From Pseudobdellovibrio exovorus JSS (GTDB taxonomy: Bacteria; Bdellovibrionota; Bdellovibrionia; Bdellovibrionales; Bdellovibrionaceae), in NCBI RefSeq assembly GCF_000348725.1, contig NC_020813.1, positions 620,001 through 684,000 of the forward strand: DNA of 64,000 nt, written 5' to 3'. Each line of letters opens with the position of its first letter. The stretch's first letter is position 1. The translations under genes and the position numbers were made by a program. The notes under the pieces are model-generated. The model was not told where the DNA came from. It did no database searches and saw nothing but the letters and a program-made list of their open reading frames with translations. Below, in pieces: positions 35,707 through 44,846 of the stretch.

Positions 35707-37173
35707 TTAACCTCCACCGAAAACTTCAATATTTTTAAACAGGGCGTATGGCGACGAGTGGCCAACGCGAATCACTTGGCTGGGTTCGCCTTTACCGCAG
35801 TAAGGTGAGCCATAGGTCTCTGTTTGCGGTGTCAAGGCCTTCAAGGAATTCCAGAACGGAACTGTAATTCCGCGATAGTTTGGATTCTTTAAAGTCTTAG
35901 TCACTTTACCATTTTCAATCAATTTTCCATATTCGCAGCCGAATTGAAATTTACGGCGGTAGTCATCAATAGACCACGAGCGATTAGCGTACATAATCAC
36001 TCCGCGCTCTGTCTGGGCAATCATCTCGTCTAAAGGTGTTGAGCCGCCTTCAAGATTAATGTTGGCCATGCGATCAATAGGGGCACGATTCCACGAACTA
36101 GAACGGGCATTCGCTACTCCCGAAAGATGCGAACGGGCCTGACTTTCTAAACTGCCTAATCCCGCAAGCAGTTGGCCATTTTGGATAAGATATTTTTTTT
36201 CAGCTTTGTTTCCGACCTCATCAAAACTATAGCTCGCCATTTCGTTTGAAACAGTCGGATCAAAAACGACATTCATCAGCGGGCTGCCATATTGCAATTG
36301 TCCGAAGTCTTGAGGCTGAACGAAGCTCCAACCAGCGAAGTTACGTTCGTCCCCTAGGATACGATCTAATTCCAGTGGGTGCCCGATGGACTCATGAATT
36401 TGCAATAACATTTGGTCCGGAGCCAAAATCAAATCACAGGTTTCACTTGGACAGTCCATTGCTGACAAAAGCTCAATGGCTTGATCGGCAATTTCACTAC
36501 AATCCGTTAAAGCCTGATCTAAATTGAAAAACTCAGCGCCGGCTTGTAGGCAGTTTCCGCGTCCTCCGTGCAGCGAGCGCGTTTGAGTTTCTTTTCCATC
36601 GCTGGCCGTAGCTGACATCGAATTAATAATAATATCGAATTCTTGATGGAATTCCGCACCCACGGAAGAAAGGTAGCTTTGTGAACACTCAATTAACATC
36701 GCATCTGAAACCGCAGTGATGATAGCATCACTTTTCTTCAGAGCCCCGGATGTTGTTTTTAAGAAATCAAAAATTTCTGATAGTGATAACTTGTCGAGTT
36801 TAATTTTTCTAGAAGTTTCATAATGCCCACGAGCTGGCGGGCGAACTGACGAATCAAATTTGAATACTGAGTACTGTGAAGATCGCTCTGTCATCGCACG
36901 CGCTTTTTTAAAAGCAGCGGCAATCCCTTCAGGTGTTAATTCACTGGTGGCGCCGTAACCAATATGGCCATTCAACATAATCTCAATTAAAACACCTTGA
37001 TCTAAAAATTCGGAAAGCTCTTCTGTCTTCGTATTACGAACCGAGTAATCACGCGTGCGTTCTGAAATTAATTTGAACGCAACAAAGTCCGCTGAGTCGC
37101 GATACTTTTTGAATTCTCTTTGTAAAAATTGGACGATTTCTGACTGATGGTTTTGAGTGAATGATGCTTGCAT
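35707..37173 (-). CDS. tldD: TldD-like metalloprotease subunit
   Basis: A 488-residue protein with the zinc motif HESIGH inside IHESIGHPLELDRI, and the C-terminal FGCEYGKLIENGKVT region typical of TldD. It pairs with the PmbA-like protein encoded right after it. The ATG at 37173 diverges from the EpmA-like gene 29 bases away. Confidence 0.85.
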   Translation of the reverse strand: MQASFTQNHQSEIVQFLQREFKKYRDSADFVAFKLISERTRDYSVRNTKTEELSEFLDQGVLIEIMLNGHIGYGATSELTPEGIAAAFKKARAMTERSSQYSVFKFDSSVRPPARGHYETSRKIKLDKLSLSEIFDFLKTTSGALKKSDAIITAVSDAMLIECSQSYLSSVGAEFHQEFDIIINSMSATASDGKETQTRSLHGGRGNCLQAGAEFFNLDQALTDCSEIADQAIELLSAMDCPSETCDLILAPDQMLLQIHESIGHPLELDRILGDERNFAGWSFVQPQDFGQLQYGSPLMNVVFDPTVSNEMASYSFDEVGNKAEKKYLIQNGQLLAGLGSLESQARSHLSGVANARSSSWNRAPIDRMANINLEGGSTPLDEMIAQTERGVIMYANRSWSIDDYRRKFQFGCEYGKLIENGKVTKTLKNPNYRGITVPFWNSLKALTPQTETYGSPYCGKGEPSQVIRVGHSSPYALFKNIEVFGGG

Positions 37174-37202
37174 AGTCTGTTTTTATAAGCGATCTTTCTG
37201 GA

Positions 37203-38399
37203 ATGATCAAAACAAGAGATGAATATCTGCAGAAACACTGGACTCGTTATCCTGAAATGCCGCGAGGGGCCTTAAAGTGGGGACGCGTCGAAAATTTACG
37301 ACTAGGAACGCATCAGTTAAGTCAGTGGAATTTGAAAGATTCTCCCTCTTATTTAGGGCAAGATATTTTACAAGATGGGGATCTTGTCGCTTTATTTCCA
37401 GCGAATCAGATTGTACTTTTAGCTCCTAATTTATCAGATAGAACTATGCCAAGGCTGTTGTGGAGTGAGCATCAGAAGTGGCAAGAATTTTTAGTACAAG
37501 TTCGGCAAGTATTTCGTGAAAAAAAATTTCAAGAAGTTAAAACTCCGACGTTAGTTAAATGTCCTGGAACAGAGCCAACCTTAGAGGTTTTTGAAACACA
37601 ACAGCGTATTGGCTCGGAGGTCACACGCTATTTTCTACCGACATCTCCAGAGCTGAATTTAAAAAAACTCTTATCCGAAGGGGCTGAAAAGATTTTTGAA
37701 ATAGCACCTGTGTTTCGTAATGGGGAAAGAACTGAACGACATTCTCCGGAGTTTACTATGTTAGAGTGGTACCGCGCGTTTGCAGGGCTGCACGCTATCA
37801 AAATGGATGTGATCGAACTGGTCGAGACGCTCTGTGATCGATTGAAATTGGAAAGACCGCTGGAGGTTTTAACTTTCACTATTCCAGATTTATTTAAGCA
37901 GTACTGTGATTTTGATTTCAAACCAGATACGACAGATGGTGAATTGAAAGAGTTAGCACATAAGTTGGGTGTGGATGTTTCTGCGGCCACGTGTTTGGAT
38001 GATTATTTTTATTTAATTTTTCTAGAGAAAATTGAAAACAAATGGCCACAAGATCGACTCGTATTTATTGAAAAGTATCCTCCGTATCAGGCGGCTTTAG
38101 CCCGTATCGGTACTGACGGATGGGCAGAGCGATTTGAATTTTATTGGCGTGGGTTCGAGTTGGGAAATGCTTTTCACGAATTAAATGATCCAGTTGTGCA
38201 AAGGCAGCGCTCTTTAGAGGATTTACAGAAGAAACAGCAGAATGGAAAAAGTGCCATCGAGTTAGACGAAAACTTCTTTACCGCATTGGATTTTGGCCTT
38301 CCTCCTTCCGCGGGTATTGCGGTGGGGGTTGAGCGGCTTTTTATGGCGGTGACTCAAACCCGCGATATTTCGTTTTTAAATCGAATATATGGGACTTAG
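37203..38399 (+). CDS. EpmA/GenX-like class II lysyl-tRNA-synthetase paralogue with extra N-terminal domain
   Basis: A 398-residue protein. Its catalytic domain starts near residue 88 and carries FLPTSPELNLKKLL, motif 2 VFRNGERTERHSPEFTMLEWYR (quoted in part) and motif 3 GIAVGVERL. This is the EpmA (PoxA/GenX) pattern, an enzyme that attaches beta-lysine to elongation factor P. E. coli EpmA has 325 residues. Here about 85 extra N-terminal residues with short beta strands (DGDLVALFPANQIVLL) are present. They are too short for a full lysyl-tRNA-synthetase anticodon domain. Neither epmB nor efp is nearby. Confidence 0.78.
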   Translation: MIKTRDEYLQKHWTRYPEMPRGALKWGRVENLRLGTHQLSQWNLKDSPSYLGQDILQDGDLVALFPANQIVLLAPNLSDRTMPRLLWSEHQKWQEFLVQVRQVFREKKFQEVKTPTLVKCPGTEPTLEVFETQQRIGSEVTRYFLPTSPELNLKKLLSEGAEKIFEIAPVFRNGERTERHSPEFTMLEWYRAFAGLHAIKMDVIELVETLCDRLKLERPLEVLTFTIPDLFKQYCDFDFKPDTTDGELKELAHKLGVDVSAATCLDDYFYLIFLEKIENKWPQDRLVFIEKYPPYQAALARIGTDGWAERFEFYWRGFELGNAFHELNDPVVQRQRSLEDLQKKQQNGKSAIELDENFFTALDFGLPPSAGIAVGVERLFMAVTQTRDISFLNRIYGT

Positions 38400-38520
38400 T
38401 AGGCAAAGTGTCCCCAATTTGCTGAGTTTTAAGTGGTGCTTAAATTGCTAAGTAAGGTGTTAAGTTAGCTATTAAGAGCTTCTGAGATGACGACAACAAG
38501 TTTGATTGGAGTTAGGGCCT

Positions 38521-39423
38521 ATGCGAGTGCTAAAAATTGTCCCCTTTTGTCTAATGTTCATACTAATCGGGTGTGGTCCGCAATCGAATCGTTCGAAGGA
38601 TGCCATGCCGCCCTTAATGAAGATGGACTCAGCCCGAGGCTGTGTTTCTGAAAGCAATTTGCTGGCTGCGGGTTTAATCGGCGGGCAAGTGGTACAAAAA
38701 GCAGATCCGGATTCTAACTTTGCAGTATTGATTATTTCCGGCGGTCATATCTGTACGGCCTCACCTATTCGTGACAATGTACTTTTAACGGCAGCTCATT
38801 GTTTTGATAAAGATAAACTCAGTGATACAGTTGCCGTTTTTTATCCAAGTCTTAGTTGTGAGAGTGGTTATGATAAACGTCAACACTCAGTTCCGGCTTT
38901 ATCCGTGGCTATACACGATGACTTCAAATCAGATGTACAGATTGATAAAACAGAAGGGGATATGGCCTTAGTGTTTTTGTCTTCAAAAATACCTGATAAT
39001 TATCCAATTTATAAAGTAGGTCAGCCGAGTAACATTGCGGCTGGCAGTGATTTAGTTTTGTATGGCTATGGTCGCACGAATTCAAATGGTGGTGGCTCTG
39101 GAATTTTAAGAAAAATCCATGTGGGTTCCGACAACTATGTTGTGAGCGAGTTAAATAAGCGTGTGGTCATCAACCAATCGCAAGGCAGCGGGATCTGTAA
39201 TGGGGACTCAGGTGGAGCATCTTTAGTAACCAATCGTGATGGAGAAATGCAAATCCTAGGTATTAGTTCTTATGTGACAGGGCCGACAGAAGATGTTTGC
39301 AGTGCGATGGGTGTTCAGACCTTGGCCTCTACTTACAATGATTGGATCGAAAGAATTATTGCCGAGCAGGGGAATGCGAATCCAATACCAAATCCGGAAC
39401 CGAACCCTGAAGAGTCGCGATAA
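38521..39423 (+). CDS. Trypsin-like serine protease lipoprotein
   Basis: The start is ATG 38521, nine bases after GGAG; the frame extends to a TTG at 38506 that is part of the leader. The 300-residue precursor has a lipobox IGC (Cys near residue 18). The S1 triad is His in LTAAHC, Asp in GDMALVFL and Ser in GDSGGAS, with paired cysteines. A Pro/Asn-rich tail (NPIPNPEPNPEE) ends it. It should act in the periplasm or at the surface; its substrate is unknown. Confidence 0.88.
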   Translation: MRVLKIVPFCLMFILIGCGPQSNRSKDAMPPLMKMDSARGCVSESNLLAAGLIGGQVVQKADPDSNFAVLIISGGHICTASPIRDNVLLTAAHCFDKDKLSDTVAVFYPSLSCESGYDKRQHSVPALSVAIHDDFKSDVQIDKTEGDMALVFLSSKIPDNYPIYKVGQPSNIAAGSDLVLYGYGRTNSNGGGSGILRKIHVGSDNYVVSELNKRVVINQSQGSGICNGDSGGASLVTNRDGEMQILGISSYVTGPTEDVCSAMGVQTLASTYNDWIERIIAEQGNANPIPNPEPNPEESR

Positions 39424-39449
39424 AAAAAGGCGGGTTATTCTTTCCCGCC
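39422..39449 (-). terminator. Rho-independent terminator of the HU-like gene
   Basis: On the minus strand GGCGGG (39444-39449) pairs with CCCGCC (39429-39434) and is followed by seven T. The stop codon of the HU-like gene (39435-39437) lies in the loop. Confidence 0.85.
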
Positions 39450-39722
39450 GTTATTGATTTCTTCTTTTAATTCTTTTCCAACTTTGAAGAAAGGTAGTTT
39501 CTTCTCGTCGACGGCGATGACTTCGCCAGTGCGGGGATTCCTGCCTTTATAAGAGTCATATTTACGATTAACGAACGAACCAAAACCACGGATTTCGATA
39601 CGATTGTCTTTCATCAAAGCTTCTACCATTGTATCAAAAATAGTGTTCACAACAGCCTCAGCTTTAACACGTGTAATTTTTGATTTTTCAGACAAAATAT
39701 CGATTAAATTGGCCTTCGTCAT
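39435..39722 (-). CDS. HU/IHF-family DNA-binding protein
   Basis: A 95-residue histone-like protein. The core FGSFVNRKY, followed by GRNPRTGEVI, is the DNA-bending arm signature, and the helical N-terminus TKANLIDILSEK is typical. It could be HU or an IHF subunit. It sits 21 bases after the GT4 gene at the end of a minus-strand run and has its own terminator. Confidence 0.95.
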   Translation of the reverse strand: MTKANLIDILSEKSKITRVKAEAVVNTIFDTMVEALMKDNRIEIRGFGSFVNRKYDSYKGRNPRTGEVIAVDEKKLPFFKVGKELKEEINNGGKE

Positions 39723-39743
39723 AAATCCCCTAAACTAGCGAAA

Positions 39744-41054
39744 TCACTTTATATTATATTGATCTGCACGGTTTTGAAAGAGACTCTTAAGGCTGGCGCG
39801 CTGTTTAAATTTGTCTGAGTTTGTCAGGATATGCTTATAGGCGCTAATAAGCGACTCAATCATGCGATTGCGGTTAAAAGCATCAACAATTTTCTGGCGG
39901 GCCATTTCTCCGATTTGCTCACGATCAATGCCGTCACGGGTCATAATCTTGTCCAGAAGGGCTGAAAGGGTGTCCACATCGGCTGGGCGGACTAAGAAAC
40001 CATCAAGGCCATCTTCGATCACTTCCGAAATAGGACTTAGCTCTGAACCGATAACGACCTTTTTCTGAGCCATCGCTTCAATCAGACTGGGTTCAAGCCC
40101 TGTCGAGCGCGAACTCAAATCAATGTAGATCGGTGATAAAAGAATATATTCCAACATTTCTTCGGCGGCCACTTCACCGGGCATAATCACACGGCTACCC
40201 AAAGCCAGATTGAGCATTTCAAACTCAACGTTTTTCAGTTGCGGACCTTTACCGACTAACAAAAGATACGTATTCGGTTTTTTAAGAACTACTTTTTCAA
40301 AAGCCTTTAGAAGTGGTTTGACCTCGTGAGTACTGACGAAATCTGAATTGGCTAGAATCACTTGCGCATTATCTGGAATATTCAGCTTCAGTTTGAAATT
40401 TTCAGATTCAGCTCGCGGAGTCAGATCCCCTAAGTTAATTCCGTAAGGCACTGTGTAGGTATGAAAATCTGGGTAGAGGTAATATCTTTCCAGAATCATG
40501 CGCTGTTGGGGAGTTGTGACAAAGATACCATCGGCAGTGTCTAGAATACTGCGATCACGCATGAAGTAGCTGTGAAAAAACTGCCATAAGAGCTTACTGG
40601 TTGTTTTGACAAAGTTAGCCGCCCCAGGTTTACCCGCAGATAAAATGGAAAAGAGTTCTGCCATTTGGATGGCTTCCACATCATAAGCCACAGATACTGA
40701 TAAATTCTTTTTATGACGAGCTATTTTAAAGCCTGAGTCGTCAAGGCTATGTACTAAATCAAATGGTTTTTCTTGATGTAGACTGACGAACTTTTTGTTG
40801 GCCGCATCTGTAAATTTATAGTTTTTATAATGGGGTTGGCCTTCGTTTAAATAGTAAGCGCGAATACCATCACGAAAAATTTCAGGGCGTTTTGAGGGCG
40901 ATGACGTCGAAATAATCGTCACTTCATGTCCGCGCTCAGTTAGACCGCGAGCGAGTGGCCACAGCAAACCTGTATCAGAAGAGCGACTCATAACAGATAT
41001 TTTCTGCCCGATAAGACAAATACGTAACTTTTCTGGTAGTTGGCTGCCGCTCAT
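39744..41054 (-). CDS. Family-4-type glycosyltransferase
   Basis: A 436-residue GT-B enzyme. The N-terminal part has LLWPLARGLTERGHEVTIIS (quoted in part), the acceptor domain. The C-terminal part has LLVGKGP, PSLIEAMAQKKVVIGS and EDGLDGFLV, the GT4 nucleotide-sugar site with the EX7E-like motif. It probably builds an envelope polysaccharide or LPS. It starts two bases after the 41057 gene, so the pair is co-translated. Confidence 0.85.
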   Translation of the reverse strand: MSGSQLPEKLRICLIGQKISVMSRSSDTGLLWPLARGLTERGHEVTIISTSSPSKRPEIFRDGIRAYYLNEGQPHYKNYKFTDAANKKFVSLHQEKPFDLVHSLDDSGFKIARHKKNLSVSVAYDVEAIQMAELFSILSAGKPGAANFVKTTSKLLWQFFHSYFMRDRSILDTADGIFVTTPQQRMILERYYLYPDFHTYTVPYGINLGDLTPRAESENFKLKLNIPDNAQVILANSDFVSTHEVKPLLKAFEKVVLKKPNTYLLLVGKGPQLKNVEFEMLNLALGSRVIMPGEVAAEEMLEYILLSPIYIDLSSRSTGLEPSLIEAMAQKKVVIGSELSPISEVIEDGLDGFLVRPADVDTLSALLDKIMTRDGIDREQIGEMARQKIVDAFNRNRMIESLISAYKHILTNSDKFKQRASLKSLFQNRADQYNIK

Positions 41055-41056
41055 AT

Positions 41057-42037
41057 TTAGAGCTTAACAGATCCCGAGGTCAGCAGTGAAGTCTTTTGAT
41101 GCCAAAGTTTAGAGTAAAGGCGAGACAGTTCATTGATGCTTGGTTCAAATAGGTTCGCAGGCTTGTATGTCGTAGCGGATATATCCGCTGGAATATCTAG
41201 GAACTGCAGATCTTTGATCCAGCTCTCGGCAGGAAGTACGAGGCAGTTATGTCCCGAAGACCAAAAGTAAGAAAACCCTGTTGCTTGGTATTCATTTAAA
41301 AGAATCAAATTCTTGCGATTAAGACATTTGTTAAGCCATTCGGTGAATTCGGTATGGCTTAAGCTCGGATCAGCTAGAACAACGGCCAAGGCTTCATCGG
41401 CAATCAATTGATTTAATTTATTTTCAGAAAGAATTAAGTGGGATTGCGTGCTGATCTTCTGGGTATTGATCATCTCGGCCCATTTTTTTCTTAGTTGAGA
41501 TGAATTAAACTTTTGTAGAAGTTTGCGGCCATCGAAGTAAATAGTCTTTTCTGTTTTAAATTCGATAGCCTCTTCTAATTTTCCTTGTAGAGGAATTAAA
41601 AAAGCCTCGCATTGAATAGAAGATTTCTTGCTTGAGCTTTGCGCCTGAGGAAAAGCAGAAAAGATAAACTTATTACCTGTGATATAGCGATAAAATTTAA
41701 GATGGTTGGTTTGGCTCACACTAAAGGCATCGGGCTTGATATAAGTAAGATAGTTTTTGCCGATACGCTGATCTGAATTGAGCACACTTAAAACAGTGGA
41801 TTTACCCAAAGTTTTACAGACAGCTAAGTGTAAAGCTTCATTTAGATTCAAAGGTAGATTTTCAACAACCATGTGAACTGTTTGATAGGAATTTACAATT
41901 AAACGGGGAACATTCAACGAGTGAGTTAAGTCGACAGCTAAGCCTAACTGCTGAAGTTGTTCTTGCAATAGGGTAGCAGTTTGTTCCGCAATAGGTTCAA
42001 TATTGCGTTTGCGGCAGTAGATAAGAACGTTATTCAT
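41057..42037 (-). CDS. Unknown protein paired with a GT4 enzyme
   Basis: Not firmly recognised. The 326-residue soluble protein has an alternating alpha/beta N-terminus (VLIYCRKRN ... LQQLGLAVDLTHSL) suggesting a Rossmann/GT-B-like fold. None of the GT4 donor-site motifs are seen. It overlaps the Nudix gene by four bases and abuts the GT4 gene. A divergent or regulatory glycosyltransferase partner is possible. Confidence 0.6.
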   Translation of the reverse strand: MNNVLIYCRKRNIEPIAEQTATLLQEQLQQLGLAVDLTHSLNVPRLIVNSYQTVHMVVENLPLNLNEALHLAVCKTLGKSTVLSVLNSDQRIGKNYLTYIKPDAFSVSQTNHLKFYRYITGNKFIFSAFPQAQSSSKKSSIQCEAFLIPLQGKLEEAIEFKTEKTIYFDGRKLLQKFNSSQLRKKWAEMINTQKISTQSHLILSENKLNQLIADEALAVVLADPSLSHTEFTEWLNKCLNRKNLILLNEYQATGFSYFWSSGHNCLVLPAESWIKDLQFLDIPADISATTYKPANLFEPSINELSRLYSKLWHQKTSLLTSGSVKL

Positions 42038-42510
42038 GTGTCCATCTTCAAATCAAAAGCTTTGTAGATGCGATCTAGGTTTCTGCGATTAGCATCAGGG
42101 ATGTTCATCTGTGGTAACTCAGAAGGCTTAACCCATTTCAAATTGATGTGATGTTGAGTTTTAGGTTCGCCTTTCCAGAATAGAACTTCATAGAAAAGAA
42201 TAATAATTCCGACATCACTGTAAGAGTGGGTGCAGGCGATTTTTAAATCTCCGACTTCAGCGATAATGCCTAACTCTTCATTCAGCTCACGGACAAGAGC
42301 TTCTTCCGGAGATTCACCTAGTTCAATTTTTCCACCGGGAAATTCCCATAGCCCTGCAAGAGTATGATTTTCAGGTCTTTGGCCGACAAGAATCAGATTG
42401 TCTTTCTTAAGAATACCGGCAGATACAGGAATCCAGTTCTTCTTCACACGGCTTTTGCCGCGTGACTCAGAGTTTTGAGGATGTTGAGTTCCCTGTTTTC
42501 CGTGTCGCAT
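42034..42510 (-). CDS. Nudix hydrolase (MutT-like)
   Basis: A 158-residue protein with a complete Nudix box (GKIELGESPEEALVRELNEE; ends LGI), fitting G-x5-E-x7-REU-x-EE-x-GU. The length is above E. coli MutT (129) because of a basic N-terminal extension that overlaps pyrD by 44 bases. A GTG at 42447 would give a shorter form. The substrate is probably a nucleoside triphosphate such as 8-oxo-dGTP, which is not proven here. Confidence 0.85.
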   Translation of the reverse strand: MRHGKQGTQHPQNSESRGKSRVKKNWIPVSAGILKKDNLILVGQRPENHTLAGLWEFPGGKIELGESPEEALVRELNEELGIIAEVGDLKIACTHSYSDVGIIILFYEVLFWKGEPKTQHHINLKWVKPSELPQMNIPDANRRNLDRIYKAFDLKMDT

Positions 42511-43486
42511 TTGCCTGTTTTTCGACCTTTCTGAAGAAGTTCAAACCCGAAAAAACCAAAGCTGTGTAAACTTCGACTAAATCGGCTCCGAGCGATATTC
42601 TTTCAAAAACATCCTCTGCTGTCATCACTCCACCGACAGAAATAACCAATTTTTTCGATTTTTCGCTGCCTAAATGCTCAATTGTCGTCTGAAGTGATAG
42701 TTTAGACAGCAATGAAACAGGCTTTCCAGAGAGTCCACCTTCAGAGGGGAAAGTCTGCTTTGTCTGACGAGACAAAGTCGTATTCGTCATAACAAAACCA
42801 TCGATTTGATTTTCGACAGCAATATCTAAGATACGTCGCAACTCGTCGCGCTCTAAATCAGGGCTGAGCTTCAACAGAAGTGGAGTTTTACACTCTAGCG
42901 CCAGCTTCTTCTGATAGATGGGCTTTAAAAAAGCTTCAAGGACTTGTTGGTTGGCAAGGTCTCGTAGACCCTTTGTATTGGGGCTGCTGATATTCACAAC
43001 GAAAGCATCCGCTAAAGTGTGAAAGCGCTCTAATAAGAAACTGTAATCCTGTGATGCGAGTTCATTTGGTGTATCGCGATTTTTACCAATGTTAACAAAA
43101 ACGGGAAGCTTTGAATCTTCTTTGAATGATCTTAAACTATAGAAAACTTCATCGGCACCAGCAGAGGGAAAACCCATTTTATTCCAAAGAGCTTGATCGA
43201 CAATACTGCGATCTAAGATACGGCCTGCATTTGGTTCTTGTGGAAGCGGAGTCACCGTGCCGACTTCAACAAAGCCGCATCCGAGCTTTTCCCATGCGCG
43301 AAGATGATCGGCATTTTTATCGACTCCACCTGCAAGTCCCAAGCGGTTTTGAAATGAGATTCCTTGCCATGTGAAGGGATTCCAGATCGGAGTCTTTTTA
43401 GAATGAAACAAAGAGAAAAGCTCCGCCGCTAGCGGAGCTAAATCATGCGAGGTCTTGGGTGGTAACCAGAGCCAAGGCTTTAACAT
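42467..43486 (-). CDS. pyrD: PyrD, dihydroorotate dehydrogenase (quinone, class 2)
   Basis: A 339-residue FMN enzyme. The motifs RLGLAGGVDKNA, VNISSPNTKGLR with the class 2 catalytic Ser, and VMTNTT fit, as does the N-terminal membrane-association extension. It oxidises dihydroorotate with quinone in pyrimidine synthesis. It overlaps gdhA by one base (TAATG). Confidence 0.95.
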   Translation of the reverse strand: MLKPWLWLPPKTSHDLAPLAAELFSLFHSKKTPIWNPFTWQGISFQNRLGLAGGVDKNADHLRAWEKLGCGFVEVGTVTPLPQEPNAGRILDRSIVDQALWNKMGFPSAGADEVFYSLRSFKEDSKLPVFVNIGKNRDTPNELASQDYSFLLERFHTLADAFVVNISSPNTKGLRDLANQQVLEAFLKPIYQKKLALECKTPLLLKLSPDLERDELRRILDIAVENQIDGFVMTNTTLSRQTKQTFPSEGGLSGKPVSLLSKLSLQTTIEHLGSEKSKKLVISVGGVMTAEDVFERISLGADLVEVYTALVFSGLNFFRKVEKQANATRKTGNSTSSKL

Positions 43487-44778
43487 TAGCGAGGATACAA
43501 TCCACGTAACAACATGGCTTTTTCAAGACGACTGATAGCCGTGGCCATCGCGGCGGTTCTCATGTCGATTTGTTTTTCTTGGCGCATTTTGTAGACGCTG
43601 TCGAATGCTTTTAAGATAACACTCTTTAACTTTAGGTCGACATCAGCTTCGTCCCAGAAGAACGACATAATATCTTGTACCCACTCAAAGTAAGAAACGA
43701 TCACACCGCCACCATTTGAAATAACATCCGGAGCAATGAATTTACCATTTTGTACCATGATCTTAGTGGCTTCAACAGTTACAGGTCCGTTAGCACCTTC
43801 AACGATAATTTTGGCTTTAATTCTTTCCGCGTTGTGCACATCAATCTGACCTTCAAGAGCACATGGTAAAAGAGCATCACAGTCAACTTCTAGTAGTTCT
43901 TCGTTTGTAATAGCTTGTGAGCCTTGGAAGCCTTTCACAAAGCCTGTTTTTTTAACGTGCTCGATCACTTGCGGGATATTCAATCCATCACCATTGAAGA
44001 TACCACCAGAAACATCGCTGACGGCTACGACACGTGCACCACGTTCGAATGCAAATTTAGCAGCGAATGAACCCACATTACCGAAACCTTGTACGGCAAT
44101 ACGTGATCCTGACATTTTCATTTGATTCACTTCAAGAGCGCGCTCACAGACATAAACTACACCTAAACCTGTAGCGTGGTTACGACCTAATGAACCGCCG
44201 ATTTCAACTGGTTTACCAGTGACAACACCTGGTTGTGCAAAGCCACCCTGTTCTTGCGAGTAAGTGTCCATGAACCATGCCATTGTCTGTGGATCAGTTC
44301 CCACATCTGGAGCAGGAATATCTTTTGTTGGTCCCACGAATGCTGCGATTTCAGAAGTATAACGACGAGTTAAACCTTGTTTTTCGGCGCGACTAAGTTT
44401 TGTTGGATCAACACAGATACCGCCTTTAGCTCCACCAAGAGGTAGACCTAAAACTGAGTTTTTAAATGTCATCAATGCAGCTAAACCTACAACTTCAGCC
44501 AAGTCCACATTGTGGTGATAACGGATACCACCTTTATAAGGGCCCAAAGTAGAGTTGTACTGAACGCGATAACCAGTGAAAACTTTCACGGATTGGTCAT
44601 CCATACGCACAGGAATACTGACTGTAAGACAACGACGAGGTCGTCTTAAGCGTTCTGCAATATTAGGGTCGCATTTGATAACTGCTGCGGCCTCGTTAAA
44701 AGTTTGAATAGCATTTTGAAATAATGGTCCGTGTAAATGAGCTTCTGCTTGAGGATTAAGATTGTCTTGTCCAGGCAT
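43486..44778 (-). CDS. Glutamate dehydrogenase (Glu/Leu/Phe/Val family)
   Basis: A 430-residue enzyme with GPYKGGIRYH, the catalytic LPLGGAKGGI segment, DIPAPDVGTD and the nucleotide site VQGFGNVGSFAA. The length and motifs match NAD(P) glutamate dehydrogenases, though leucine or phenylalanine specificity cannot be excluded. It is the first gene of the run towards HU. AAAAGGAG precedes the ATG. Confidence 0.93.
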   Translation of the reverse strand: MPGQDNLNPQAEAHLHGPLFQNAIQTFNEAAAVIKCDPNIAERLRRPRRCLTVSIPVRMDDQSVKVFTGYRVQYNSTLGPYKGGIRYHHNVDLAEVVGLAALMTFKNSVLGLPLGGAKGGICVDPTKLSRAEKQGLTRRYTSEIAAFVGPTKDIPAPDVGTDPQTMAWFMDTYSQEQGGFAQPGVVTGKPVEIGGSLGRNHATGLGVVYVCERALEVNQMKMSGSRIAVQGFGNVGSFAAKFAFERGARVVAVSDVSGGIFNGDGLNIPQVIEHVKKTGFVKGFQGSQAITNEELLEVDCDALLPCALEGQIDVHNAERIKAKIIVEGANGPVTVEATKIMVQNGKFIAPDVISNGGGVIVSYFEWVQDIMSFFWDEADVDLKLKSVILKAFDSVYKMRQEKQIDMRTAAMATAISRLEKAMLLRGLYPR

Positions 44779-44846
44779 AGTGGAGACTCCTTTTAATAAG
44801 TAAAAAACACTTAATTTTTAGTCGGAATGAGTGTAGGAAAGGGGCT

